From: an uncultured Allobosea sp.
Lineage (GTDB): Bacteria > Pseudomonadota > Alphaproteobacteria > Rhizobiales > Beijerinckiaceae
Reading direction: 5' to 3'
DNA length: 55,145 nucleotides
Assembly: GCF_945956895.1 (NCBI RefSeq)
Contig: NZ_CAMFJF010000025.1
Coordinates: 1-55,145, forward strand
The notes under the pieces were generated by a model that did not search any database, was not told the origin of the DNA, and saw nothing but the letters and a program-made list of their open reading frames with translations. A program made the position numbers and the translations under genes. Below, piece after piece: positions 17,903-25,646 of the stretch. Numbering within the stretch: the first letter of the stretch is position 1; each line of letters starts with the position of its first letter.

Positions 17903-18649
17903 CTACGCGCTCCACCCGCAAGCCCGCAGCGCCGCCAGCATGTGAGCCGGAGGCGGCGCCTCGACCGTGATCGGATCGCGCTTCTTGTAGAGCGGCACGG
18001 TGATCGCCCTTGCATGAAGCTGGAGGCCGGGGCCGCCCTCGCGCGGGGCGTCGCCATAGATCTCATCGCCGAGCATCGGCCAGCCCGAGGCCTGGCAGTG
18101 GACGCGCAATTGATGCGTGCGCCCGGTCAGCGGTTCCAGCGCGAGCCAGGCGAGCGGGCCATGCTCGCTCTCGCCGCGGCCCAGAACGCGATAGCGGGTC
18201 TGCGAGGGCAGGCCGGCGGGATCGACCTTCATCCACCAGCCGCGCTCCGGCGAGCGTTTGGCGAGGGGAAGGTCGATCAATCCTTCGTCCTGCGCGGGGT
18301 GGCCCAGCACGATCGCCCAATAGGTCTTGTCGATGCGCCCGTCGCGAAACATCTGGTTGAGCTCGGCCATGGCGCGGGGATGACGGCCGAGCACGAGACA
18401 GCCGGAGGTGTCCTTGTCGAGCCGGTGAGCGGCTTCCGGCTTGCGCGGCAGGCCGAAGCGCAGTGCGTCGAGATAATCGGTCAGCACCGGGATGATGCGA
18501 CGCTTGGCCTGGGGACCGCGATGCGAGGGCAGGCCGGCGGGCTTGTCGATGACGAGCATCATGGCGTCGCGATAGAGCAGCGGCACCGGCAGTTCGGCGT
18601 CGCCCTGCTCGTGGGATTGCGAATTTTCTGGTCGGTCCGGCTGCGCCAT
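17903..18649 (-). CDS. RluA-family RNA pseudouridine synthase
   Basis: A 248-residue pseudouridine synthase that isomerises uridines in rRNA and/or tRNA. The catalytic motif HRLDKDTSG is at residues 75-83 with Asp78 as nucleophile. RIDKTYWAIV and LEPLTGRTHQLRVHC are the other family blocks. There is no S4 domain, and the short form resembles RluA or TruC rather than RluC or RluD; the exact target site is uncertain. It is divergent from ftsY across a separate repeat family. Confidence 0.9.
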   Translation of the reverse strand: MAQPDRPENSQSHEQGDAELPVPLLYRDAMMLVIDKPAGLPSHRGPQAKRRIIPVLTDYLDALRFGLPRKPEAAHRLDKDTSGCLVLGRHPRAMAELNQMFRDGRIDKTYWAIVLGHPAQDEGLIDLPLAKRSPERGWWMKVDPAGLPSQTRYRVLGRGESEHGPLAWLALEPLTGRTHQLRVHCQASGWPMLGDEIYGDAPREGGPGLQLHARAITVPLYKKRDPITVEAPPPAHMLAALRACGWSA

Positions 18650-18671
18650 GGCATTGCGATAGCGCGCTTTC

Positions 18672-18766
18672 CGTTCGACCGAAACGGTCGAACGATCAGA
18701 ATTCGCGCAGAGTCAAAAAAGACGCTGGAGCACGTTCTTATCGCAAAGGTGGTACCCACCTTTGCG
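18672..18766. repeat. Intergenic repeat, family F (two perfect hairpins)
   Basis: The first hairpin is CGTTCGACC-GAAAC-GGTCGAACG at 18672-18694. A spacer including GATCAGAATTCGCGCAG follows, then a second hairpin CGCAAAGGTGG-TAC-CCACCTTTGCG at 18742-18766. It sits in the rluA/ftsY divergent region, about 70 bp before ftsY. Elements of this look are widespread in Rhizobiales; a single copy is present here. Confidence 0.7.
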
Positions 18767-18836
18767 GAACGGGCTCCGACGAAGCCGGCACGGCGGCGCA
18801 ACCTGATATGCCCGCCGAACCGAAGACAGGACGACG

Positions 18837-20105
18837 ATGAGCGAGACCGAACCGAAAAAGCGCGGCTTCTTTTCGAGGCTGTTCGGACGCGACGAGGAAC
18901 CGGCCAAGCCGGTGCCCGCCCCGGAGACGGTGACCGAGCAGGTTGTGGAGCCGGTCGAGGAATCGAAGCCGGAACCCGAAGAGGTTGCTTCTCCGCCAGC
19001 TGCGGAGGCGGAAGCGCTTGTCGTCCAGGCGCCGGTCCCTGAGCCCGTCTCACCGCCTGTTCCGGTTGAAGACGTTGCGCCTCCGGCCGAGCCGGAACCG
19101 GAATCCGAGGTTACCGTTGCCTCGTTGCCAGCTCCCGAGCCCGCTCCTGCCCCTACGCCGCAGCCGAAGCGGAGCTGGTGGCGGCGGCTGACCGAGGGAC
19201 TGTCGCGGACCTCATCGGCGCTGACGACGGGGATCACCGACCTCTTCACCAAGCGCAAGCTCGATGCCGGCACGCTCGAGGATCTCGAAGACATCCTGAT
19301 CCAGGCCGATCTCGGCCTTGCGACCTCGGCGAAGATCGCCAAGGCGGTCGGTGACGGCCGCTACGACAAGCAGATCGAGCCGGCCGAGGTGAAGGCGATC
19401 CTGGCGCGGGAGGTCGAGACGATCCTTCTGCCCGTCGCCCAGCCGCTGGCGATCGACGCCACGAAAAAGCCGTTCGTGCTGCTGATGGTCGGGGTCAATG
19501 GCTCCGGCAAGACCACGACGATCGGCAAGCTCGCGGCGAAATTCCGCGCCGAGGGCAAATCCGTGATGCTCGCGGCCGGCGACACCTTCCGCGCCGCGGC
19601 GATCGAGCAATTGCGGGTCTGGGGCGAGCGCACCGGGGCCGAGGTCGTCTACGGTCAGCAGGGCGCCGATGCGGCGGGCCTCGCCTTCGAGGCGCTGCAG
19701 AAGGCCAAGGCAGACAATACCGACGTGCTGCTGGTCGACACGGCCGGTCGCTTGCAGAACAAGCAGGGGCTCATGGACGAGCTTGCGAAGGTCGTGCGCG
19801 TCATCCGCAAGCAGGACCCGAGCGCCCCGCATGCGGCCCTGCTCGTGCTCGACGCCACCGTCGGCCAGAACGCGATTTCGCAGGTCGAGGCCTTCCGCGA
19901 GACGGCGGGCGTAACCGGGCTCGTCATGACCAAGCTCGACGGCACGGCGCGCGGCGGCATCCTGGTGGCGCTGGCGGCGCAATTCGGCCTGCCCGTGCAT
20001 TTCATCGGCGTCGGCGAGAGCGTCGACGATCTGGAGCCGTTCTCGGCGCGCGATTTCGCGCGGGCCGTGGCGGGCATGGAATCAGCTTCAGGAGAGGCCG
20101 CGTGA
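18837..20105 (+). CDS. ftsY: Signal recognition particle receptor FtsY
   Basis: GTPase that docks SRP-ribosome complexes at the inner membrane for co-translational insertion. It has 422 residues. The first ~110 form a Pro/Glu/Ala-rich acidic A domain, preceded by a basic amphipathic stretch (KKRGFFSRLFGR). The four-helix N domain follows from about residue 118. The G domain has GVNGSGKTTTIGKL near residue 218, DTAGR near residue 300 and MTKLDGTARGG near residue 363. The next gene, yciB, overlaps its stop through GTGA, so membrane targeting and envelope/septation functions are co-expressed. Confidence 0.96.
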   Translation: MSETEPKKRGFFSRLFGRDEEPAKPVPAPETVTEQVVEPVEESKPEPEEVASPPAAEAEALVVQAPVPEPVSPPVPVEDVAPPAEPEPESEVTVASLPAPEPAPAPTPQPKRSWWRRLTEGLSRTSSALTTGITDLFTKRKLDAGTLEDLEDILIQADLGLATSAKIAKAVGDGRYDKQIEPAEVKAILAREVETILLPVAQPLAIDATKKPFVLLMVGVNGSGKTTTIGKLAAKFRAEGKSVMLAAGDTFRAAAIEQLRVWGERTGAEVVYGQQGADAAGLAFEALQKAKADNTDVLLVDTAGRLQNKQGLMDELAKVVRVIRKQDPSAPHAALLVLDATVGQNAISQVEAFRETAGVTGLVMTKLDGTARGGILVALAAQFGLPVHFIGVGESVDDLEPFSARDFARAVAGMESASGEAA

Positions 20106-20737
20106 GCGAGACGATGCAGCAACCGGCCGAGGTGGCGGGCAAGGGCAAGGCGGTCAATCCGCTCCTGAAGCTCGCGCTGGAATTCGGGCCGCTGGCGATC
20201 TTCTTCTTCGCCAATTCCTATGGCGACCGGCTGTTCCATGTTGCCGAGGACCGGCGCATCTTCGTCGCGACCGGCATCTTCATCGCGGCATCGCTGATCG
20301 CACTGGCGCTGTCGCGGGCGCTGATGGGCTATCTGCCGCGCATGGCGATCGTGAACGCGATCGTCGTTACCGTCTTCGGCGGTTTGACGCTGGCGCTGGA
20401 CGACGCCTTCTTCATCAAGGTCAAGCCGACCATCGTGAATTCGCTGTTCGGCTGCGTTCTGCTCGGCGGTTTGTTCTTCGGGCGCTCGCTGCTCTCGCTG
20501 GTGCTGGAGACGGTGCTGCAGCTCGACGAGGAGGGCTGGCGCAAGCTGACCTTCCGCTGGGGCCTGTTCTTCTTCGTGCTGGCGGCGCTGAACGAGGTGG
20601 TCTGGCGCACGCAGACCCAGGATTTCTGGGTCGCCTTCAAGGTCTGGGGCGTGATGCCGCTGACCATGGCCTTCGCGCTGGCGCAGACGCCGTTGATCCT
20701 GAAGCACGAGATCAAGCCGGCAAAAACCGAAGAGTAA
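20102..20737 (+). CDS. yciB: Inner membrane septation protein A (YciB/IspZ family)
   Basis: A 211-residue inner-membrane protein with five hydrophobic segments, in the family that affects cell envelope integrity and septation in gammaproteobacteria. Family blocks are LLKLALEFGPLAIFFFAN near the N-terminus and GGLTLALDDAFFIKVKPTIVN in the middle, followed by FRWGLFFFVLAALNEVVWR. It starts with GTG overlapping the ftsY stop codon. The hydrophilic N-terminal 20 residues (MSETMQQPAEVAGKGKAVNP) are variable. Confidence 0.92.
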   Translation: MSETMQQPAEVAGKGKAVNPLLKLALEFGPLAIFFFANSYGDRLFHVAEDRRIFVATGIFIAASLIALALSRALMGYLPRMAIVNAIVVTVFGGLTLALDDAFFIKVKPTIVNSLFGCVLLGGLFFGRSLLSLVLETVLQLDEEGWRKLTFRWGLFFFVLAALNEVVWRTQTQDFWVAFKVWGVMPLTMAFALAQTPLILKHEIKPAKTEE

Positions 20738-20757
20738 GGCCCAGCAATCTCTACGCT

Positions 20758-20870
20758 GTCATCCCGGGCGGAGCGAAGCGCAGACCCGGGATCCATGCCT
20801 GAACCTAGATCGGAAACGCTCCGGCATGGATCCCGGATCGGCGCGACTTCGTCGCTTGTCCGGGATGACG
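20758..20870. repeat. Intergenic palindromic repeat, family A, copy 3
   Basis: Opens GTCATCCCGGGCGGAGCGAAG and closes GCTTGTCCGGGATGACG; inner arms are GGGATCCATGCC and GGCATGGATCCCGG. It lies between yciB and the Xre-RES operon and probably insulates the toxin-antitoxin promoter from ftsY-yciB transcription. Confidence 0.87.
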
Positions 20871-20890
20871 ACGGTGCTTTGGGCGTCTCT

Positions 20891-20932
20891 TGCCATTTGG
20901 CAGGATTATCTCCATTTTATGCCAAATGGAGA
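20891..20932. promoter_or_regulatory. Composite palindromic operator of the Xre-RES operon
   Basis: Three interleaved symmetries precede the antitoxin gene. They are TGCCA-TT-TGGCA at 20891-20902; a perfect 10-bp pair CCATTTGGCA (20893-20902)/TGCCAAATGG (20920-20929); and a perfect 9-bp pair TCTCCATTT (20909-20917)/AAATGGAGA (20924-20932). The last includes the ribosome-binding site GGAGAG. This is the arrangement expected for autorepression by the antitoxin, or for translational masking by an RNA hairpin. Confidence 0.7.
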
Positions 20933-20940
20933 GCGATGCC

Positions 20941-21354
20941 ATGACGGCCCTGCTGCGCATCGAGACGGCCCAGCGCGATTTCGTCCCTGACCCCATCACG
21001 GATGACGAGGCGGCGGCGATGTTCCGCGCCGCCGTCAACCTGTTCCGGCTCTGGCGGATCACCGACGAGGACGCGGCGGTGCTGATCGACCTGCCGGTCA
21101 GGAGCTATCGGCGCTGGAAGGCCGGCGAGATCGGCCGCATCTCGCGCGACGGCAAGGCGCGGCTCTCGAATCTGATGGGTATTCACAAGGCGTTGCGCCT
21201 GATCTTTACCGAGCCGCAGCGCGGCTATGACTGGATCAAGCTGGCCAATGCCGATTTCGGCGGGAAATCGGCGCTGGATGTCATGCTCGGCGGCGAGCTC
21301 ACGGATTTGATGCGGGTGCGGCGCCTGCTCGATGCCGAGCGAGGCGCCTGGTGA
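20941..21354 (+). CDS. Xre/MbcA/ParS-type antitoxin (DUF2384)
   Basis: A 137-residue antitoxin of the Xre-RES class. The N-terminal helix-turn-helix region is about residues 22-85 (LFRLWRITDEDAAVLIDLPVRSYRRWK). The C-terminal toxin-binding DUF2384 part includes LMGIHKALRLIFT and ALDVMLGGELTDLMRVRRLL. The start is ATG 20941 because GGAGAG lies 7 bp upstream; an ATG at 20926 overlaps that site. It is expected to bind and repress its own promoter and to neutralise the RES protein, whose GTG start overlaps its stop. Confidence 0.88.
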   Translation: MTALLRIETAQRDFVPDPITDDEAAAMFRAAVNLFRLWRITDEDAAVLIDLPVRSYRRWKAGEIGRISRDGKARLSNLMGIHKALRLIFTEPQRGYDWIKLANADFGGKSALDVMLGGELTDLMRVRRLLDAERGAW

Positions 21355-22064
21355 TCGATCCGGCGAGCCTGCCGGTCGCGGAACTTGAGTGGCGCGGCGC
21401 GGTCCGGATCATCCGCAGCATCTTTCCGCCGATCGACCTGTTCGAGGACATCGCCGATCCTGCCGACTGGCCGCTTCTGATCGCGGCCGAGCAGAAGACC
21501 AATCCGCGCCTGATGGAGACGATCGGCAATCTCGATCTGGTGCCGGCGGAGCGGCGCGTCTCGGGGCCGGGCGCGAGCTGGCTGATGGCGCCCTTCACTC
21601 ATGTCAGCCCGGACCGGCCGAGCCGCTTCAGCGATGGCAGCTTCGGCGCGCTCTATGTCGGCGACCGCTTCGAGGTGGCGCTGCTGGAGACGATCCACCA
21701 TCACGCCCGCTTCATGCTGGCGACGTCCCAGCCTCCGGGCTGGACCTCGCAATTCCGCGAGATCGTGCTGGACGTCGATGCGCAGCTTCACGATATCCGG
21801 CCGCTCGGGGCCGAAGCTGCGCCGGTGCTCGATCCCGTGGACTATGCTGCGAGCCAGGCGCTTGGCATCGGCTTGCGGGGGCTCGGCTCGGCCGGAATCG
21901 CCTATCCCAGCGTGCGCTGCCCCGGCGGCGAATGCGTCGGGCTGTTCTATCCCGACGGCGCCGGCCACCCCGTGCAGGGGCGGCATCTCGACTATCACTG
22001 GAATGGCGAGCGCGTGGACCTCTACCGGGACCGCAGCGCCGGCGAGGTTTTTCGGATCGTCTGA
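21351..22064 (+). CDS. RES-domain toxin (NAD+-degrading)
   Basis: A 237-residue RES-family toxin. Characterised members (for example MbcT) phosphorolyse NAD+ and stop growth. The family's Arg, Tyr and Glu positions fit RFSDGSFGALYVGDRFEVALLE, with Arg92, Tyr102 and Glu113, placing it as an intact enzyme. It starts with GTG overlapping the antitoxin TGA (GTGA), a coupling that keeps synthesis tied to the antitoxin. No signal peptide or membrane segment is visible. The NAD+ activity is inferred from the family. Confidence 0.88.
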   Translation: MIDPASLPVAELEWRGAVRIIRSIFPPIDLFEDIADPADWPLLIAAEQKTNPRLMETIGNLDLVPAERRVSGPGASWLMAPFTHVSPDRPSRFSDGSFGALYVGDRFEVALLETIHHHARFMLATSQPPGWTSQFREIVLDVDAQLHDIRPLGAEAAPVLDPVDYAASQALGIGLRGLGSAGIAYPSVRCPGGECVGLFYPDGAGHPVQGRHLDYHWNGERVDLYRDRSAGEVFRIV

Positions 22065-22068
22065 GGTC

Positions 22069-22156
22069 GTCATTGCGAGAAGCGCAGCGACGAAGCAATC
22101 CAGGGGCGGCAGAGCTCTACGTCCCCCTGGATTGCTTCGCTACGCTCGCAATGACG
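22069..22156. repeat. Intergenic palindromic repeat, family B, copy 1
   Basis: Opens CGTCATTGCGAGAAGCGC, has inner GAAGCAATCCAGG and CCTGGATTGCTTC arms, and closes GCTCGCAATGACG. It fills the gap between the convergent RES and SDR genes. Other copies are near 31646 and 35170. Confidence 0.9.
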
Positions 22157-22159
22157 GTA

Positions 22160-22945
22160 CTATTTCGGCGCCAAGCGAATCGCGCCGTCGAGGCGGATCG
22201 CAGTGCCGTTCAGCATGTCGTTCTCGATGATGCTGCGGGCGAGCGCGGCATATTCCGCTGGGCGGCCGAGGCGCGAGGGATGCGGCACCGAGACCGCGAG
22301 CGAGGCCTTGGCCTCGTCGGGGAGGCCGGCGAACATCGGCGTTTCGAACAGGCCGGGCATGATCGTGACGATGCGGATGCCGACACCGGCCAGATCGCGC
22401 GCAATCGGCAGGGTCATGCCGACGACGCCGGCCTTGGAGGCGGCATAGGCAGCCTGACCGATCTGGCCGTCCTCGGCCGCGACCGAGGCCGTGCAGATGA
22501 TGACGCCACGGCTGCCATCCTCGGTGACGGGATCGAGTCCGGCGAGCGCGACCGCCGATTTGGCGATGACGCGGAATGTGCCGTTCAGGTTGATCGCGAC
22601 CGCCTTCTCGAAGGTGGCGAGGTCATGCGCGACAAGCTCGCCAGTATCGCGCTTCCTCGAGACGACACGGCGGCCGGGCGCGATGCCGGCACAGTTGACG
22701 ATGACGCGGGCGACGCCATGGGCGGCACGCGCCTTGGCCAGCGCCTCGTCGACGGAAGCTTCGCTGGTGACGTCGCAGAGGGCGAAGACGCCGCCAATGT
22801 CCCTGGCGATGGCCTCGCCGCGCTCGGCATTGAGATCGAGCAGCGCGACCTTGACGCCCTGGCCCGCCAGCATGCGCGCGGTCGCCTCGCCGAGGCCGGA
22901 GGCGCCACCGGTGACGATGGCGGCGAAGGAGGAATCGAGTTTCAT
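22160..22945 (-). CDS. Short-chain dehydrogenase/reductase, HSD17B10-like (3-hydroxyacyl-CoA dehydrogenase type 2)
   Basis: A 261-residue Rossmann enzyme. Cofactor motif TGGASGLGEATARML is near residue 12 and NAG is represented by NCAG near residue 85. The catalytic Ser-Tyr-Lys are in TASVAAEDGQIGQAAYAASKAG, and an acidic residue after beta-2 (LDLNAERG) indicates NAD(H). The closest family resemblance is type-2 3-hydroxyacyl-CoA dehydrogenase, which oxidises short or branched 3-hydroxyacyl-CoA in isoleucine or fatty acid breakdown. Substrate assignment is by family only. It is divergent from the DUF1232 gene. Confidence 0.87.
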   Translation of the reverse strand: MKLDSSFAAIVTGGASGLGEATARMLAGQGVKVALLDLNAERGEAIARDIGGVFALCDVTSEASVDEALAKARAAHGVARVIVNCAGIAPGRRVVSRKRDTGELVAHDLATFEKAVAINLNGTFRVIAKSAVALAGLDPVTEDGSRGVIICTASVAAEDGQIGQAAYAASKAGVVGMTLPIARDLAGVGIRIVTIMPGLFETPMFAGLPDEAKASLAVSVPHPSRLGRPAEYAALARSIIENDMLNGTAIRLDGAIRLAPK

Positions 22946-23124
22946 GGCGCGTTTCCCGTCAATCTTGTTCTGACAGCCGGTTTAGAGGGCGCCTCGCGCT
23001 GTTCCAAGCGGGTTTTCGGAACCGCCTCTTGTGCAGGATTGCGCCGGGGCCATCTTTCGACATGGCGCGCCAATGACGGCTGCGCGATCATCGGCATCAC
23101 CGGATGCCAAGGAGTGAGACAGGG

Positions 23125-23499
23125 ATGAGCGAGGGGTTCAGCGCAAGCTTCAGCCGCGAGGAGATGGAGGCGATCCGCAAGAGCCTGCGCGACGAAGCGA
23201 AGTTCGGCGCCGATTTCATGGCCCGGCTCAAGCGCGTCGCGAAGCGTATTCCGTTTGCCGAGGATCTGCTGGCGGCGTGGTTCTGCGCGCGCGATCCGGC
23301 GACGCCACGGCGGGTGCGGCTGACGCTGCTCGCCGCGCTCGGCTATTTCGTGCTGCCGGTGGATGCCATCCCCGACATCATGCCGCTGATCGGCTTCACC
23401 GACGATGCCGCGGTGATCGCAGCGGCCATCGCGGCCGTCGCCGGCTCGATCACGATCGAGCATCGCGAGCGGGCGAAGAAGGCGATGGCGGAGCTTTAG
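23125..23499 (+). CDS. DUF1232 (YkvA-like) small membrane protein
   Basis: A 124-residue protein of the YkvA/DUF1232 family, of unknown function. The core LLAALGYFVLPVDAIPDIMPLIGFTDDAAVIAAAI (residues 72-106) forms the family's hydrophobic hairpin, with the conserved P-DAIPD motif. The start MSEGFSASF at 23125 is chosen over an ATG 7 codons upstream because AAGGAG precedes it. It converges with the quinone oxidoreductase gene. Confidence 0.86.
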   Translation: MSEGFSASFSREEMEAIRKSLRDEAKFGADFMARLKRVAKRIPFAEDLLAAWFCARDPATPRRVRLTLLAALGYFVLPVDAIPDIMPLIGFTDDAAVIAAAIAAVAGSITIEHRERAKKAMAEL

Positions 23500-23520
23500 T
23501 CAGCTTTCACCGAAACACGC

Positions 23521-23627
23521 CGTCATCCCGGACAAGCGGCGCAGCCGCGCCGATCCGGGATCCATCGGAGGGTGCCGGTGCTTTACGATGGATCCCGGAT
23601 CTCCGCTTCGCTACGTCCGGGATGACG
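23521..23627. repeat. Intergenic palindromic repeat, family A, copy 4
   Basis: Opens CGTCATCCCGGACAAGCGGC, has GATCCGGGATCCATCG and CGATGGATCCCGGATC inner arms, and closes GTCCGGGATGACG. It lies between the convergent DUF1232 and quinone oxidoreductase genes. Confidence 0.9.
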
Positions 23628-23666
23628 GCGGTGGTTTTCATCCGGGCATGAGACAAGCTGGAATCG

Positions 23667-24641
23667 TCACAGCGTCAGCACGATCTTGCCCTTGGCCTTG
23701 CGGTCGGCGATCAGCGCATAGGCCTCGGTCCAGCGCTCCAGCGGTATCGTGGCATGGACATGGGCGCGGATATGGCCGCCCGCCGCCCAGTCCAGCAGGC
23801 GTTCCATGTTGCGGCGATGGCTGGCCGGATCGCGCGCGACGAACTGGCCCCAGAAGACGCCGCGCAGGTCGCAGCCCTTCAGCAGCAAGAGGTTGATCGG
23901 GATTTTCGGGATCTCGCCGCCAGCGAAGCCGACCACGAGATAGCGCCCCTCCCAGGCCATCGAGCGCAGGGCGGGTTCGGCCAACTCCCCGCCGACCGTA
24001 TCGTAGAGCACGTCGACGCCGCGGCCCTCGGTGATTTTCCTCAGTTCTGCGCGGATATCGTCGCGCGCATAGTCGATCTCCTCCTGCGCGCCATGCTCGC
24101 GGGCGAGCGCGAGCTTGTCGGCCGAAGAGGCGCAGGCGATGACATGGGCGCCGAGAAGAGCGCCGATCTCGACCGCCGCGAGCCCGGCTCCGCCTGAAGC
24201 GCCGAGAACCGCGAGCGTCTCGCCGGCCTTGAGTCCGGCGCGCTGGATCAGTCCGTGCATGGCGGTGCCATAGGTGACGAAGAGGCCGGCGGCCTGGGCA
24301 TCGTCGAGCCGGTCGGGAATGCGGATGATTTGATCGGCGGAGACGGCCACCTTTTCGCGAGCTGCGCCATAGCCCAGCCAGGCCGCGACGCGCTCGCCGA
24401 CTTGCCAGCCGCTCACGCCCTCGCCGATGGCGGCGATGGTGCCGGCGCATTCGGCCGAGGGCGAGAAGGGGAAGGCCGGCTTGGTCTGGTAGCGGCCCTG
24501 GATGATCAGCGTATCGAAGAAATTGAGGGCGGCGGCCTTCACCGCGACGACGACCTCGCCGGGGCCGGGCTCAGGATCGGGCAGGTCGCGGATCACCAGT
24601 TCCTCGGCCGGTCCGTGATGGTCGCAGAGCAGGGCCTTCAT
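23667..24641 (-). CDS. NADPH:quinone oxidoreductase-family protein (zeta-crystallin-like MDR)
   Basis: A 324-residue medium-chain reductase without zinc ligands. A GroES-like domain is at the N-terminus (PEPGPGEVVVAVKAAALNFFDTLIIQGRYQ) and the NADPH-binding Rossmann motif LGASGGAGLAAVEIG is near residue 148. It probably reduces quinones or enone substrates in the cytosol. The start is MKALLCDHHG; the 27 codons upstream are open but not family-like. It is divergent from the IalB-like gene. Confidence 0.88.
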   Translation of the reverse strand: MKALLCDHHGPAEELVIRDLPDPEPGPGEVVVAVKAAALNFFDTLIIQGRYQTKPAFPFSPSAECAGTIAAIGEGVSGWQVGERVAAWLGYGAAREKVAVSADQIIRIPDRLDDAQAAGLFVTYGTAMHGLIQRAGLKAGETLAVLGASGGAGLAAVEIGALLGAHVIACASSADKLALAREHGAQEEIDYARDDIRAELRKITEGRGVDVLYDTVGGELAEPALRSMAWEGRYLVVGFAGGEIPKIPINLLLLKGCDLRGVFWGQFVARDPASHRRNMERLLDWAAGGHIRAHVHATIPLERWTEAYALIADRKAKGKIVLTL

Positions 24642-24826
24642 CGTCGATCCGCCTTCGTCGTCATCGCTTTCGATTCTGGCATGGCTGGAGGCGGCACGAA
24701 ACCGCCCCGCCGCCATTCGCATTTTCGCCAGGATCGTGACACTCTATGCCGCCGTCCCCGCGTGAGCGCGCCTGATCAACAGGTGGTAAACGCGGTATTA
24801 AGATTTTTAGTGACTGATGGCGGTCC

Positions 24827-25438
24827 ATGATCAGCTCGTTCCTCCGCACCCGCGACGCCGCTCTTTCCCGCTCCGCCATCGCGCTCGGCCTGATGGCCGG
24901 CGTTCTCGGCGTGGCCACCCTGCCGGCCGAGGCGGCTCCCGCCAAGCCGAAGCCCGCCGCGGCGACCGCGACCGCCGCCGCTCCGGCTCCCGGCCAAGGC
25001 CAGGCCATGCTGCTGGAAAGCGCCGGCAAGTGGCAGGCCTTCTCGTCGCAGCAGGGCCGCTCCAAGGTCTGCTATGCCCTGTCCAAGGCCGAGACCCGCA
25101 TCCCCGCGAATCTCAAGGATGTCGAAGGTCTGCTCTTCGTCTCCAGCCGCCCGGGCGAGGGCGTGCGCAACGAGATCAGCTTCGTGATGAATTTCGACCT
25201 CAAGGAAGGGGTCGAGCATCAGGCGATCATCGGCAACGAGCGCTTTGCGCTGGTCGCCAAGGGCCAGAACATGTGGCTGAAGAACCCGGCCGAGGAGCCG
25301 CGCATGCTCGACGCGTTGCGCCGCGGCTCCGGGCTGGAGATCAAGGGCACCTCCAAGCGTGGCAACCCGACCAGCGACAAGTACTCGCTCGCGGGCATCA
25401 GCCAGATCGTGAAGCGGGCCGAGGACGCCTGCAAGTAA
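24827..25438 (+). CDS. Invasion-associated locus B (IalB)-like secreted protein
   Basis: A 203-residue exported protein of the IalB family, frequent in Bartonella, Brucella and free-living Rhizobiales. The signal peptide is SRSAIALGLMAGVLGVATLPAEAA (cleavage near residue 37). An Ala/Pro-rich linker (residues 37-58) leads to the IalB domain WQAFSSQQGRSKVCYALS and so on. Two cysteines (Cys82 and Cys202) could form a disulfide in the periplasm. IalB is linked to host-cell entry in Bartonella, but the family is general here and its function unknown. It is monocistronic by context. Confidence 0.85.
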   Translation: MISSFLRTRDAALSRSAIALGLMAGVLGVATLPAEAAPAKPKPAAATATAAAPAPGQGQAMLLESAGKWQAFSSQQGRSKVCYALSKAETRIPANLKDVEGLLFVSSRPGEGVRNEISFVMNFDLKEGVEHQAIIGNERFALVAKGQNMWLKNPAEEPRMLDALRRGSGLEIKGTSKRGNPTSDKYSLAGISQIVKRAEDACK

Positions 25439-25475
25439 GGCGATCGGCGGCGCTGTGAGGCCGAGTGGGAAGGCT

Positions 25476-25580
25476 CGTCATGCTCGGGCCTGATCCGAGC
25501 ATGACGAGCCAAAAGAAACTCACAGCGCCTTCTCGTCCGGAGATTCTCGGGTCTGCGCTGCGCTCCGCCCGAGAATGACG
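25476..25580. repeat. Intergenic palindromic repeat, family C, copy 2
   Basis: Opens CGTCATGCTCGGGCCTGATC with an internal hairpin GCTCGGGCCTGATCCGAGC, then TCTCGGGTCTGCGCTGCGC, and closes GCCCGAGAATGACG. It lies between the IalB-like gene and rlmN, both on the plus strand. Confidence 0.87.
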
Positions 25581-25646
25581 GCGAGGGTCGATTTCCGATT
25601 TTCTCTGAATTGTGCTAGGGAGCCGCGAAATCCCGCGCCTTCCCCG

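Noticed and set aside
21389..23128. A 579-codon plus-strand frame running across the RES gene, a repeat and the SDR gene
   Set aside because: It overlaps two well-supported genes in other frames and translates a palindromic repeat.
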